Below the pieces are notes generated by a model. That model was not told the origin of the DNA, ran no database searches, and worked only from the letters and a program-made list of their open reading frames with translations. A DNA stretch of 64,000 nt from Myotis daubentonii (taxonomy: Eukaryota; Chordata; Mammalia; Chiroptera; Vespertilionidae). The DNA lies in assembly GCF_963259705.1 (NCBI RefSeq), contig NC_081849.1, forward strand, positions 51,680,093-51,744,092, given 5' to 3'. A program made the translations under genes and the position numbers. Positions 1 through 11,369 of the stretch are shown here, piece after piece. The first letter of the stretch is position 1. Each line of letters begins with the position of its first letter.

Positions 1-138
1 CATTGATCAGCTGCCTCCTGCACATCTCCTACTGGGGATGTGCCCGCAACCCAGGTACATGCCCTTGACCCGAATCGAACCTGGGACCTTTCAGTCCGCA
101 GGCCGACGCTCTATCCACGGAGCCAAACCGGTTTCGGC
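1..138 (-). mobile_element. VES SINE, truncated by the window edge
   Basis: tRNA-derived SINE read on the minus strand. The head (gccgaaaccggtttggctc) lies at the right end, followed by an A-box-like and a B-box-like Pol III promoter stretch. The tail lies outside the window. The head is nearly identical to other copies here, for example 17011-17231 and 63592-63807, so the insertion looks young. Confidence 0.93.
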
Positions 139-499
139 AGAAAGTGTTTTTCTTTTGAGTGGAAGAAAATGATCGCATATATGTTTTAAAGATAGAACTG
201 TGGTAACAGTATATACAGAGCATGGTCTGAAGAGGAAACAGGGTTGAGACACGCAGACATTTGGGAGCCATCTGCAATGGTCGAGGCAAGAAATGATGAC
301 GTCCTGGACTGGATGTGTAGCAGTGAAGACAAAAGGGGAAAATAGCTTCTAGAGGTAATTTTAGGGGTAGAATCAAGAGGATTGGGTCATTTTACATTTC
401 AGAGCATTAATTATGCCAAGGCTCATAGGTATATATTGTGCTCATAGTAATTAACCCAAAAGATTCTTTGCTAAGTTGCCTACTTATTTATAAGCTACC
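139..499. other. Unique sequence, no gene recognised
   Basis: AT-rich DNA without a recognisable repeat, exon or RNA gene. Open frames that cross it start inside the neighbouring SINE and are not credible coding regions. Confidence 0.6.
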
Positions 500-848
500 T
501 GTCTTAGTCCGTTTGAGTGCAGTAACAAAATTACCGTAAACCAGGTGGCATATAAGCAACAGAAATCTATTTCTCACAGTTCTGGAAGCTGGGAAGTCCA
601 TGATCAAGGTGCTGTGGGACCGGTGTCTGGAGAGGGCCCACTTCCTGGTTCCCACAGGCCATCTTCCAGCCGTGTCCTCACATGGAGGAGGGGTGAGGGA
701 TCTCTTACAAAGACACTAATTCCCAACCTGAAAGCTCTGTCATTATGACCCAATCAACTCCCAAAGGTTCCATCCCAGTATCATCACCTTGGGGGTTAGG
801 GTTTGAACCTATGAATTTTGGGGAGACACAAACATCTAGGTTATAGCA
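500..848 (-). repeat. MLT1-type LTR (ERVL-MaLR)
   Basis: The plus strand runs from tgtcttagtcc to ttatagca. It carries the familiar MaLR series in reverse: an acagaaatctatttctcac block, a tctggaagctgggaagtcc block, gtgtcctcacatgg, and a terminal aattttggggagacacaaac. This is a solo LTR with substitutions throughout. It codes for nothing, and no target duplication is clear. Confidence 0.85.
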
Positions 849-1059
849 CTGCTTCAATAAAAGAGACTTTTTACTGGAAAAAAAAAACTTTTAAGAATAT
901 AAATTTCTTCTCTGGAATGTAATGTTTGACCAAATTTGAAATACACTAATTTGATTACTGTTGAAGAATTTTTTATGGTCTATTATAGTAAAATGTATGA
1001 AAGAAACCTTTAGTCTAAAAATATCATAATCAGGAGAAGTGTAGTGGAAGGGTTTGAAC

Positions 1060-1215
1060 TGTGGATATAAACTGGATTTGAAACTTGGCTTGTACCTTAA
1101 CTGGCCTGGTGACCTGGGCATGTTGCTAAGCTGCCTTTTCCTTAGCTGTAAAGTGGGGAAAGTAAGAGGATCCACCTCATAGGGTTGAGAGGAATATCTG
1201 AGATAAATATTAACT
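1060..1215 (+). repeat. MIR SINE fragment
   Basis: Weak match to the MIR core: ggtgacctgggcatgttg, a cctta...ctgtaaagtgggga block and acctcatagggttgagagg. It is highly diverged, as expected of an ancient mammal-wide SINE. Confidence 0.7.
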
Positions 1216-1644
1216 ATTATTTTTTGGGGTTACATAGCCAATTTTAGATAAATATTCTTACAACTTCTGCTTGGCTTACTTCTGTAGCCATTGAGAATCA
1301 CTAAAATACCATTTGGTAAGAAAAAGCAATGAGTAATTCATGTCCCTTTAAAAAAATATTTATTGGCTGAGCATTTGTGAACTGATATGTCTGACTCTTG
1401 GTAAACATATAAAAGTTGATTCTCCCATGAAGTTCCAGCTGAGCATTACCCCCCCCCCCTGAAATTTGGGTATTGATCTTAACTGCTTTAGTCAATAAAT
1501 TCTGCAGAGAGAAGAAAAGTAAGCAGAAAAGTGAAGTGAAGAGGGAAACAATTACTATTTTTTTTTCAGATCTATTTTCCAGACTTTCTATTTCTAGTAC
1601 TTCCAGATATACAACTGAGCCGTGGCTTCATTTTGTTGAGAACC
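1216..1644. other. Unique AT-rich sequence
   Basis: No repeat or gene recognised. It contains a 10-base C run near 1450. Confidence 0.5.
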
Positions 1645-2155
1645 GATGTCCTAGTTATCTTTTGCTGTGAAACGAACCACACAAACTTAGGGGCATAAAC
1701 CAATAATGATGCTATTATCTCTCATATTCCTGTGGGTTAACTGGGCTTGGCTGGGCAGTTCTTGGTTGAGCTGTTTCGTGTGGTTGTAATCAGGTGTTAG
1801 CTGGAGTTGCTGTCATTACAAAGCTCGGCTGAGCTGGATGTCCAGAGTAGTTGACTCACATGGCTGCTGGTTGATGCTGGCTCAGGCTAAGCTGTGAGAA
1901 AGAATACCTCTTCCTAGCGCCGCTCATAAAGTGGTGGGTGGGTGCTGGGAGTTGGCAATCAGAGACGCAGGAAGTAGAAGCTGCCGGGTTATTTAAGAGC
2001 TACACCCAGAACCCGTACAAGCCTCATTCTCACCATGTTCCATTGATCCACGTAGTATCAGGGTGTTCCCAGATTCAAGGGTGGAGAGAAGAAAACAACA
2101 GCTCCGGAGGGGGAAATGTGATGGGAGACCTTGTGACCAGCGTTAGGAAATAAAA
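1645..2155. repeat. Probable ancient interspersed repeat, family not assigned
   Basis: The stretch beginning ttatcttttgctgtgaaacg, with cttaggggcataaaccaat and a GGCTGG/AGCTGG-rich continuation, resembles a diverged mammalian repeat that I know by sight but cannot name safely. A 71-codon open frame inside it shows no domain and is not called. Confidence 0.4.
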
Positions 2156-2199
2156 TGTGTCACAATCAGTGAGAAGAGAAAAGGTAGAGAAGAAAGTAC

Positions 2200-2560
2200 A
2201 GAGGCTATCAATATTCTTTGGAATATTGGAATAATTTCAGATTTATAGAAAAATTGTAAAAATAGCACAGTGTTTTTTTTTTTATCTTTTAATCACATCT
2301 TACCATGGTAGATTTGTTAGCGCTAAGAAATTGTCAGTTTTTCCACTAATATCCTTTTTTTTTTGGTCCCAGGATTGAATCCAGGATACAACATTGTCTC
2401 TAGTCACCTTCTATTTTAACACGTTAACTGATCTCTCTCATACTGAGTTTTCTCCTTTCAAAACCTGTTAGGAAATGCTTTACTTATGAATGTGCATCTT
2501 TATAAATAATATATATTTTTTAAAAAAATGGACTGTCCATTGGAGAATTAGTGACTTCTA
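2200..2560. repeat. Old L1M-type 3' fragment
   Basis: It shares the 'aatttcagatttatagaaaa...ttgtaaaaatag' and 'gtcccaggattgaatccagg' pattern of old L1 3' untranslated sequence. A longer related copy lies at 52140-53220. It is heavily degraded. Confidence 0.5.
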
Positions 2561-2599
2561 AAATATAGAAGCCTTTACAGGATGCTATAAGATGTTTTC

Positions 2600-2723
2600 T
2601 TTTATTATTTATTTATTTTACTTTATTTATTGTCTAAAGTTTTACATATGTCTCCTTTTCCCCCCTGCTTGATCCTACCCCCCCACCCCCAGCCATTCCC
2701 ATCCCAGGCAAGCTCCCACCGCC
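2600..2723 (-). mobile_element. 5'-truncated L1 3' end with target duplication
   Basis: A 124-bp piece matching the 3' untranslated end of the long L1 at 55782-61321 (plus-strand tail, then taaagttttacatatgt and a C-rich stretch). It is flanked by 15-bp duplications, ctataagatgttttc at 2585-2599 and ctgtaagatgttttc at 2724-2738, with one mismatch. This is a severely 5'-truncated L1 insertion. Confidence 0.8.
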
Positions 2724-2944
2724 CTGTAAGATGTTTTCAAATGAGTTGCTAATAGTCTCCTAACATGGGAAAAATAATAAAATTTGTAATAGAAGTATAT
2801 AACAGCATAGCCATTTTGGGTGCTTTTAAAATTTCCATGTTAGCTCTAAACCTTAATCTTTGTTGTATTTGTGACTGAAAAAAATTAAAACAACTTAAAT
2901 CAGTGTGAATAAGACTTTGACACTGCCGTTTAAATTTATAGACT

Positions 2945-3165
2945 TCAACATAATCACCATTTTTTGGTGATCCAACTTTCAGTCTGATTTTCCACCTCAT
3001 TGAAAACATTCTCCAGCTGCTGCCGAGTGATTTCATAAGTTGCATTCATGATCCTGGCTCGCAGTTCCTTTAAAGAATGTCGTCTGGATGAATACACAGC
3101 AGTTTTAACAGAGTCCCATAAAATATAGTTCAGTGGGATAGGTCAAGTTTAAAGTTGCACAAGGA
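2945..3165 (-). pseudogene. Mariner/Tc1-type transposase C-terminal fossil
   Basis: Reading the minus strand downward from about 3165 gives a broken protein resembling the end of mariner/Tc1 (DD34E/D) transposases. It has a degraded DLTPLxY-type start, then PLNYILWDSVKTAVYSSR, HSLKELRARIMNATYEITRQ and QLENVFNEVE. After a one-base shift it continues as RLKV...GDYVEVY, like the usual RLxVCxxxxGxHxEHL ending. Two frameshifts and stops show it is dead. Only the segment after the last catalytic acid survives, and I see no terminal inverted repeats. No host gene with this ending comes to mind. Assignment rests on motif order by eye. Confidence 0.55.
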
Positions 3166-4198
3166 TTTCATAAACACCCTGGGTAGATGGGCACTAAAAC
3201 GTTGAATGTGTTATATGGAAAAACCTCATAAAGGATGGCAGTGTTCCAAGCGTGGATTAAGTTGGTCATCTATGAAACAATTGCTACTACTGATGGTTCT
3301 TAATAGTACCACCTGCTAGTTCTTTCATATTAAATTGTGTGAAATAACACATTCTGTAAACTGATGAACTATTTGTTTATTTAATAAATCCATCAATGAA
3401 AGAAACTTCTGTCATAAGAAATGGAGTTGTTTATTAGACCCGAAAGGTCTTAAGCCAGAAATGTCAGGCATTTCTGTGGACAAAGAGTGTTATAATCTGG
3501 CATTGTTGTTTTGTTTTTTTAAACAGCAGCAAGTTACACACCATACCCAGTTGGCCTATTTGTCTTTTATCTGGCAGGAAGCTCAGAATCTCTGGGTATC
3601 AGCCAATGCCATGCTAACCCTCAGAATGACATCAGTGGTTGGTGTATAGTTTTGAGGGTACCACTGGGCTGTAAGTGTGCACTCAAGACCGACACTTTGG
3701 TGTTTCATGGATGCATTCCTTTGCCAATTTTATTTATTGGTTTAGTGGGAATATCTTTCATCCAGCCATGACAGTTGCTATCGTAGAAAACAAAGCAAAC
3801 TAATAGGAGCTTCATATTCCTAAATTGAAATCGTCATCCCCTTGTTAGAATAGACCTTGCTTATGTTTTGAAATTAATGCAGTCACATGAAATGGATGGT
3901 AGGCAGAAGACATTAGCAGTACGTGGTAATTATACCTACACAGGCTGGTCTTTTGCCAGACATTGTGCAGAATTAATCCCAGGCAGTTTTTACTACTAGC
4001 CATTCATGTCAATTGAAGTTACATATTCCGCTAAAATGCCTCAATAGTTTTCAACTAGGTCACTGAACCTTTCTTTCAATATATTATTAACATGTGAGTT
4101 TATATTTATGTATTTTGTATGCTAAACATGCTCTATTTGTATTTAGTGGCTTGGTACTACCTTGACTCTAGATACCACACACTAAGACAAATTTCCCA
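3166..4198. other. Unique sequence, no gene recognised
   Basis: About 1 kb of AT-rich DNA. The part near 3166-3300 may be the further degraded upstream part of the transposase fossil, but I could not read motifs in it. No exon or RNA gene is seen. Confidence 0.5.
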
Positions 4199-4327
4199 TC
4201 TATATTATAAAAGGCCTGTGGCCCTAATGCTGTAACCACCAAAGACTGACGCAGGTGGGCGGGGCTGTGAGCACGCAGGGCTGCGGGCAGGTGGGCAGGG
4301 CCACGATTTTGCGCACTGGGCTTCTAG
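4199..4327 (+). mobile_element. HeliBat-type non-autonomous Helitron (short)
   Basis: Starts tctatattataaaagg and ends cactgggcttctag, inserted between A (4198) and T (4328) as Helitrons do, with no target duplication. The GC-rich interior has no coding capacity. It is 129 bp, so internally deleted relative to the copies at 38097 and 20817. Confidence 0.9.
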
Positions 4328-5844
4328 TTTATTGATCAAATTATAGATTTTCTTTCACACATAATATGAGTATCTCTCTTTAGAGAAGAATATATGAGTA
4401 ATATGAGTATATTTTCTGGTTCTTTTAAGTAATCCTGGACTTCTAATTTCCTTGCTTTTTTTTTTTAAGGGTTCTAATTGTCATTTTCATTTTTTTTGTT
4501 ATAATTAAGAATTAGCAGTGTATGTTTTAATTCACAAGTATAGGATTATCCTTAAAAAAATTTTTTTGTATCCACATTATTATTATCACAGTTATTCTAA
4601 AGTTACTATAGGGCTGTAAGCTTAAATTAGAACATTCCTTTTGAGATCCCATCCCTAGTTCTGCGATTGTCCTAGTTCTGTAAGCTCTTAGCTCACGGAG
4701 TCTCAGAGCTGAGTCCACTGGAGTGTGATTTCAGGAATGCTGGGTCAAATTAAAATAGTAGGTTTACTCTAGTAGAGATGGGAATCTTTTCTCAGTTCCC
4801 AGAAATTCTCTGGTTCCTGTGCCTGGGGGTTGTAGCTGACCTTTATTTATTATTGTGAAAGCTTTTAATTTGAACCAAATAACCCTTAAGAAGTTCATGA
4901 CTATAGAAAGCTTATGCTTTTGAAAGTATCTTCTCTACTTAACTAAGTTATATTTTGGTGCTTTTACTTACCAGAGTTAAATATCTCTCCTTATTCAGCT
5001 TTCACCTAAGTAAATTAGAATTATTACTATACATTTGAGGTTTTATCATAAATACTCAAGATTGTGAGGAATGTGGTTAAAATGAAGCCCTTTATCCCAC
5101 CATGCTAAAACCAAATGTGTAGCCTAAAAGTCTTCCATGATCTTGCCCATTTTCCATTCTCCCTCTTATAATGAATTAGTTATCTATTATTTCCATTAAT
5201 TTGTGTTACCACCTTATGGTCTTTGAAGCCAAATGAAATGCCAACTAATTTTTTTTTTCATTCATTTCAAAAGCAATGTTTTGAATCCCAAATGCATTAA
5301 CTAAAAATGCTTTGCAATCTCCCATTGTTCAGGAAATATGTAAGGCCTAAGGCTGGTATTGAAAAGCATTTTCATTCAATTTGAATTGTTTTGTGTAGTA
5401 GAGATAATATTATAAAGTGTTTTACTTATACTCCTAAAATTGTGCTTAATAAATATATGTGAAAAGGGTGGTGTTATTGTAGTATTTTCTATCATGGAAT
5501 ACTTGGGTTTCATAAAACCAATGGTGTAAAGAAGCTTCCAGGAACATATCAAATAAATTACTATTTAATAGACAATGATTTGTCCATGAAGTGAGATTAC
5601 ACCTTAAATGAATATTGTTGCAAGGTCAGTTAAAGAGAAAAGTTGACATTGGGTGACTGATAATATAGCATTCTTCAAGGCACAGATATTGTAGCTGGAA
5701 ATAACTCATCAAGGTACCAGATTTGAAGGAAAGAGTATAATCTAAAGGTAATTTTTAAATATGCAAATATATTGTACCTTAAAACTATATATAAATGTAT
5801 ACACGTGTATATGTCTGCATACATATCCATATATATATATATAT
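4328..5844. other. Unique AT-rich sequence
   Basis: No repeat, exon or RNA gene recognised over about 1.5 kb. It ends in an (AT)n run near 5830-5843. Confidence 0.5.
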
Positions 5845-6038
5845 GATAAAAGCATAATATGCCAATTAGACCAGACAGCCAAACGACCTTAAGGATGAAG
5901 CCGGGACTGCGAGGGCAGCCATAGCGGCTTCCCTTGGCCCTCACAGCCCCAGCTTCGTCTGGAAGGTCTTCCAGAAGGACGTCCGGAAGGTTATTCAGCT
6001 GTCCGGTCTAAGTAGCATATTATGCTTTTATTATTGTA
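5845..6038. mobile_element. Palindromic HeliBat-like element
   Basis: Both ends carry the HeliBat left-end signature facing outward: gataaaagcataatatgc at 5845-5862 and its reverse complement ending tatgcttttattattg near 6036. The interior is also roughly symmetrical (aagccgggactgcgagggc against gccctcacagccccagctt). It resembles two HeliBat 5' halves joined head to head. It could instead be a distinct MITE with terminal inverted repeats. Confidence 0.65.
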
Positions 6039-6903
6039 GAAAAAAAAATATATATATATATACTGTAGACTTCTGCAACCTTGTACTCCAAGTTCACTTT
6101 TAGTTTATTATACACATTTCTTGGAGAACCACTGGAGATCCCACACCCTTGTCTCATCTCCAGATATTAATTCCTATATCGATAGTCTTGATTATGTTGA
6201 TTGAAAAGTTTTATCCTTAGTTTCCCCAAAGGCTGCCTTACTCATTTTAGGGGGACTTTGGAACACCCACGAATTATCTCCCAGAGGATTTTTGCTATCA
6301 TAGTTGTAGTCCCGAAAGACTGTGCCATCATTAGGAATGGATCTTTCATTATCTGTCCACGATTAGAGAATTGCTTTCTCTGATAAAATCGTTATATCTC
6401 CTGGTAAAAGGGAAGCTTCGGTACCTATTACAAAGAACTGTGGCATTTGGTGAGAGGGAGTGTTACCTTTTGAACATGACAGTAAAATGCATCGAATGGA
6501 TTTTTGTGTTCTTCCCAGTGACGTGGACACATTGTCTTGGGACAAAGGCTTTCCTGATTGCAGTTGGGATTTTCAGTGCGCTGAGTACTCTGTCCAGGCT
6601 GCTCCTAAGTCCCAGATACAAATCAGTCATTTCTCTCCTTAGTTCTCATTACGGATGTTGCATGTTATGACTTGAAACACTTGGTCTTTGGAGATGTCTG
6701 CTGGTCAGATCCTTCCTCTTCCTGAGACTGAACCCTTTGGACTTTCGCATCTCAGTTTTGAGGTCGCTACATTTCTTCCTCTTAAGTTCCACCTCTTGTG
6801 CTAAATCATGGATCTTTAGGTCCCAGCTCCATTTTCCCACTTCCTGTGTGATGAAGGTCGAGTCAACGCCTCTTCACCTGTTGAGTTTCTACCTCTGCCC
6901 TTT
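6039..6903. other. Unique sequence, no gene recognised
   Basis: Several overlapping short open frames on both strands (60-99 codons) show no recognisable domain. No repeat is recognised. Confidence 0.45.
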
Positions 6904-7088
6904 CAGTGGTTCTCAACCTTCCTAATGCCGCAGCCCTTTAATACAGTTCCTCATGTTGTGGTGACCCCCAACCATAAAATTATTTTTGTTGCTACTTCAT
7001 AACTGTAATTTTGCTACTGTTTTGTACTGTAAATATCATATGCAGGATGTATTTTCATTGTTCGCGACCCACAGGTTGAGAACCGCTG
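6904..7088 (+). mobile_element. SPIN-like non-autonomous hAT element
   Basis: Begins cagtggttctcaaccttcct, continues with cctcatgttgtggtgacccc, ccaaccataaaattattttt and gcaggatgtattttcattgt, and ends cgacccacaggttgagaaccgctg. The ends form the hAT terminal inverted repeat, and the body matches the SPIN ('Space Invader') MITE as I remember it. It is shorter than the usual copy because of an internal deletion before the right end. I see no clear 8-bp target duplication. Confidence 0.85.
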
Positions 7089-7202
7089 CTAGATGAAGGC
7101 GTTCTAAGTATATAGATGGCATCTGTTCATGCAGTCCTTTCAAAGACTCAGTTTTTATTCACTTTATTACATTGTGCTTTTCAAGTCATTTTATTGATGC
7201 AG

Positions 7203-7952
7203 TGCCGGGAGCCGGTCCATCCTTGCTGTTTCAAGGGACCTGGCATATATGGCATACTGTTCTTAATATGTTTTCTCCCCTTAGCACTGTGTGTTTTAAC
7301 CAAGGTCACCTCTCCTAGAAAGGTTGTTTCCCCAGGTAGGAATTTTTCCCTGAAGTCAGGGAGGGGATGAAACTCCTTAACTAAGTGCCAGGTGGGTAGT
7401 TAATCACTACAAACAATCATGCTTAAGCTACATAATCTTTACTCCCTGGAATGGAGATGGGAAGCGCCCTAGCCTTTGTAATGGAAATTGACAGGATTGG
7501 GATCGACTGGTATAAGTACAGATGTAACCAGACAGAGAGAGACAGAACTCAGAACAAGACAGCAAGAGACAGAACTCAGACAGGGCTTGGAAGACAGGAC
7601 CAAGAGAGACAGAGCCTAGGCACAGAACCTACACAGAACGTTCTCTAGAGACAGAAGAACTTCGCTGGAGAGAGCATGCCGGAGGATCCTGGACAGGGAC
7701 TGGCCTCGGAGCTTTGAGGCAAAGCCTGGCGAGAGAGCATGGCAGGGGATCCTGGACTGAACCTGACTGCAGAGATTGGCAAGAGAACCTGACTAGAATC
7801 TGGCGACCAAACCTGGCTGGAGAACCTACAGAACCTGGCAATAGAACCCAACCATGCTGATCAACTGAACGCTGCCTCCGAGTCTTTCCTTCTTCGCCGA
7901 CTCCGTCCACACCTTTGGGGACCCCTGGACCCGCTGGGGTTGGACCCCGGCA
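7203..7952 (+). mobile_element. Solo LTR of an endogenous retrovirus, probably class II
   Basis: A 750-bp LTR with inverted ends (tgccggga at the left, ggaccccggca at the right, so TG...CA). It is flanked by a perfect 6-bp target duplication, atgcag, at 7197-7202 and 7953-7958. The 6-bp duplication suggests a class II (ERVK/betaretrovirus-like) origin; the class is inference. A TATA-like tataagta lies at 7511-7518, which sets the plus orientation. The following section is rich in gagaca/agaacc short repeats. No gag, pol or env reading frame lies next to it, so it is a recombined solo LTR. Open frames inside it are incidental. Confidence 0.85.
7511..7518 (+). promoter_or_regulatory. TATA-like box in the solo LTR
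   Basis: The octamer tataagta lies about 308 bp into the LTR, where a U3 promoter is expected. I did not find a convincing AATAAA downstream in the LTR, so the U3/R/U5 division is not resolved. Confidence 0.45.
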
Positions 7953-7958
7953 ATGCAG

Positions 7959-8608
7959 GCCTTTTGATGTGCATGATAGCCCTGATTGTCTTTATTTCAC
8001 AGAACATCCATTTTTTTTAATCTGTTGGAGTCCCTATAAATGTTTCTTCCAAATACCTTATTCTTTCTTTGTTAAAAAAATATTATTGACTGTTCATTGG
8101 CATGACATTGATTAATAAAGTTAAATGGGTTCCCAGTGGACTGTTCACATCATCTTTAAGAGCTCTGTCCCTTTGAATCCTAAAATCCTTTGTTAATGTC
8201 TTCACGTTGAGTGACAGTGCCAAATATGAAGCAACACACTCATTTCTCAGTGCGTTGAGATGGGAGTCACTGTGTCTACAGAGCTTTTCCACAAGTCAGA
8301 AGGCAGATGTCATTCTCTACCAGTGCTTCCAGGAGGGCTGGAGCCAGTGCCAGTGGCTGCCCACAGAGCTGGTCACTTTCCATTCCCCCATGGTAGGCAA
8401 CAAACCGAGGTGGTCAGAGGCAACCAGGCCTGTCGCTTCCCCAGGGACCCCACTGCTTCTCCAGCCACAGGAGCTGCCTCCCTCCCCGAGGGCCTTCCTT
8501 TACTTGGGTTGGGCCATACCCCTGCCCACCCGGTTCTTTGAAGTTACATTTTGAGATTCCTGTAGTCTTTTGGAGAGAAAAGAGCTAAGCTTATAATTAC
8601 ATATTTAT
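7959..8608. other. Unique sequence, no gene recognised
   Basis: AT-rich at the start, GC-richer at 8300-8540. Two overlapping open frames (115 and 93 codons) at 8207-8554 have no recognisable domain. No repeat is assigned. Confidence 0.45.
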
Positions 8609-8618
8609 TTATTGCATG

Positions 8619-8872
8619 CTTACGTTTTTTTAAATCCTTACCGGAGGATATTTTTCCATTGATTTTAGAGAGAGTGGAAGAGAGAGGGAAAGACAGAGAA
8701 AAATATCGATGTAAGAGAAACACATCGATTGGTTGCCTCCTGCGTGCACCCTGACCAGGGCTCAGGCCTGGGAGGAGCATGCAACCAAGGTAGGTGCCCT
8801 TGACTGAATCAAACCTAGGACCATCAGTTTGCAGGCCAAAGCTCTATCCACAGAGCAAAACTGGCGAGGACC
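8619..8872 (-). mobile_element. VES-type SINE, older copy
   Basis: Minus-strand VES-type SINE flanked by a perfect 10-bp target duplication, ttattgcatg at 8609-8618 and 8873-8882. Its tail (sense) contains a tatcctccggtaaggatt motif like the tails of the copies at 31492 and 49002, which marks a subfamily distinct from the short-tailed VES copies. The body is diverged. Confidence 0.9.
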
Positions 8873-8924
8873 TTATTGCATGTTAATACAGGGGAAAACC
8901 CCACTGTCTCAGTAAGTTAGAATC

Positions 8925-9100
8925 TGATCTGAATCTCAGCGCTGCCACTTGTCAGCTGGGACTTTGGTGCCTTAATGAACTTCTCTGGGCTTCAGTTTCC
9001 TCTGCTGTGTAAGGAGGTGGATGTGGTCTTAGTAGGGCTGCTGATCTGATAACAATATGCAGCCCAGTGCTGGGCATGGGATGGGCGCTCTCTCATTGGC
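8925..9100 (+). repeat. MIR SINE
   Basis: MIR core features: gctgccacttgtcagctggg, cttctctgggcttcagtttcc and an agtgctgggcatggga end. Confidence 0.8.
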
Positions 9101-11369
9101 AATTTCTCTTTCTTCCTAGCAGAAAGCTGGGGTCTCTTTCCACCTACTCCCCTCCGTTCCCACTACACACCAGCTCTTAAATTGGGGTTTGTTTTGTTTT
9201 TTTCATTATTTAATCTCCAGAGCAAATAATGTTTAGTCATGTTGTGGGATCCAAAGCCTGGAGAAAACAACTACCACCACAATGTAGGCAAAACACAGAT
9301 TCAGTAGGAAATATCAGTATTATTTGATTCATTTCACTTGTGGCAGTTTTATTTATTTATTTTTGTGACACACCAGTCTCTATACTGTTCTTTTAATACA
9401 CTGATATTTATACAGTTTTAGTTGCACCATATTGTCATCTATCGGAAAACGACTGTTTTCGCTTTGGTTAGCTATAAGTTTTTGCTACTTTTGTCTCCTT
9501 GAAGCGTGGTATATTGTCTTTGTATTTATAGTAACTTAAGAGAGTATGGAATGTGGGCAGGTAGCATACTTTTTTATTAGCCAAGTTGTAAGATAAAATG
9601 TAGAAACAACATAATACAAGGTTGCTACATTTGCTTCTTTTTAAAGAATCCTGAATATTTTATTTTTCTTGAAATGAAGTCTGTTTCCTCATCTTTGCCT
9701 CTCTTTTGCCTGCTCCAAATATATATCCAGGGATTTGACTTACAGAACTCATCTGGGGGCTTACTCTAGGCTTTCCTCCCTGAATGGTGCGTCCCTGGTC
9801 ATTTTGATACACAGAGGATTATACTTATTTTGAATTGATAAAAGGGTCTGTAGAATATTAAACAGTAGTTAGCCATTGAAGAAATGAATCCCGTTTCTTA
9901 AAGATGTTTAACATAGCATTGGAAAAATTTACTATGCTTTATGAAAATTTTCCAGTATGGGATCTGACTCGCTGAACTTGAAAATGAAACAAACAAAACA
10001 GAAGCTTGTTCTCCCTGTGCTCTCAGTGCCAAAAAGTAAATCATTGCTGTATTCATCAAGTCATAAAATTTAAATCATCTCTATTTGCATTGGATGCCTC
10101 GGGTGGTATTTGACCGCTAACCACTGGTTAAGCAGGACCTGGTGATATTTAGTGCATGCTGTTCAATGTCAGTTGACACTAGGTTGTTGCATCAATATTA
10201 AAGTGCTGCACAATAGTATGGATGTGTAAAAGCTTCCATTAAGCAACGACCATAAGTGAAATTTATTTGTCATTGTGACGCAATATGCTATGGCTTATGG
10301 TTAAGTAACTAAATGGTATGCATTAGAAACATTTCTTGCATTAGCTTTACTAATAATTTGCCCTTTTTTCTGAAGGAGGGACTGTGCCTACCTGACAGTA
10401 ACACAAGTAAGCATTTCTTTATGTGTGTTTCATATTCTCTGCCTTTCTCCTGTCTGGGATGGTGCTGATGTTCAAAACTGGCACTGTCTTTACCTTGGAC
10501 AGAAAAGTACCGGTCTTTCTTTTACATCTGCCACGTGCACCCAAGGCCCAACCCAAGGTGGACTCCACTCATTTGACATGCTGCCTCTGGAATTAGATTT
10601 TAGCCAGGGAAGGTTGAGCCATTGGTTTCATGGTTCCCAGGTGAGAAGATAATGGGAAGTAAAACAGAGAGGGTATAGGGAATGAAATGGTTTGGCCTCC
10701 TGAAAAAACTGGCAGAAATTTTAGGAAAAGGGGTAAAAAAAGTATTTTTTACTTTTCAGCACTATTACTCAGGCACGATATCTGAACAAGTTACAACCTT
10801 TAAAATAAATAAAATATTTCAGATGTTGCTTAATTGTTACATAAGTATACCTTAAGTAGCCTAAGTTAATGTATTTTTAAAGGAGGCAATTAGCATAGTT
10901 TGTTAAAATATCAAATTTTAATTTGACAGATCAGGCTAAATCTTTCATTTGAAAACTGGTCAGTAGCAAATTTTAATATGAAACAAAAACAATTTTATTA
11001 TTTCGTCCAAACTTGTACTTTGTTTTGCATCTACCTCAATGGACTGTGGCATTATAATAACAATCTTAAAAGGATAGTTATTTCTATTCCCTAGTTACAT
11101 TTGCAAGATTACTTTTAAGTCCATAACATCCACACAAATCACCTAAATTCTCCTTCAAACGATTACAAATTTAGCTTTAAACGACTTCTCATAAGATTAA
11201 TGTTTTCTATCCACAGCTTAAAATATTTGTCCTAAACTGCTTCAAATTTTAAGTTGGTATTTTCCTTGTTGTAGAAATCTGAAATTTTAGATTTTTGAAC
11301 TTTGGCAAACAAATTCAAGGACATACCTTGCATAATAGTTCATAACAGTATATGCTCTTAAAACCTGCC
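9101..11369. other. Unique sequence, no gene recognised
   Basis: About 2.3 kb, mostly AT-rich, without a repeat I can assign. The part at 9960-10320 is free of simple repeats and looks like ordinary unique DNA. The open frame at 10425-10652 has no domain. Confidence 0.5.

Noticed and set aside
7203..7952. Possible provirus next to the LTR
   Set aside because: No second LTR, primer-binding site or gag/pol/env frame is seen, and the flanking duplication closes directly around one LTR.
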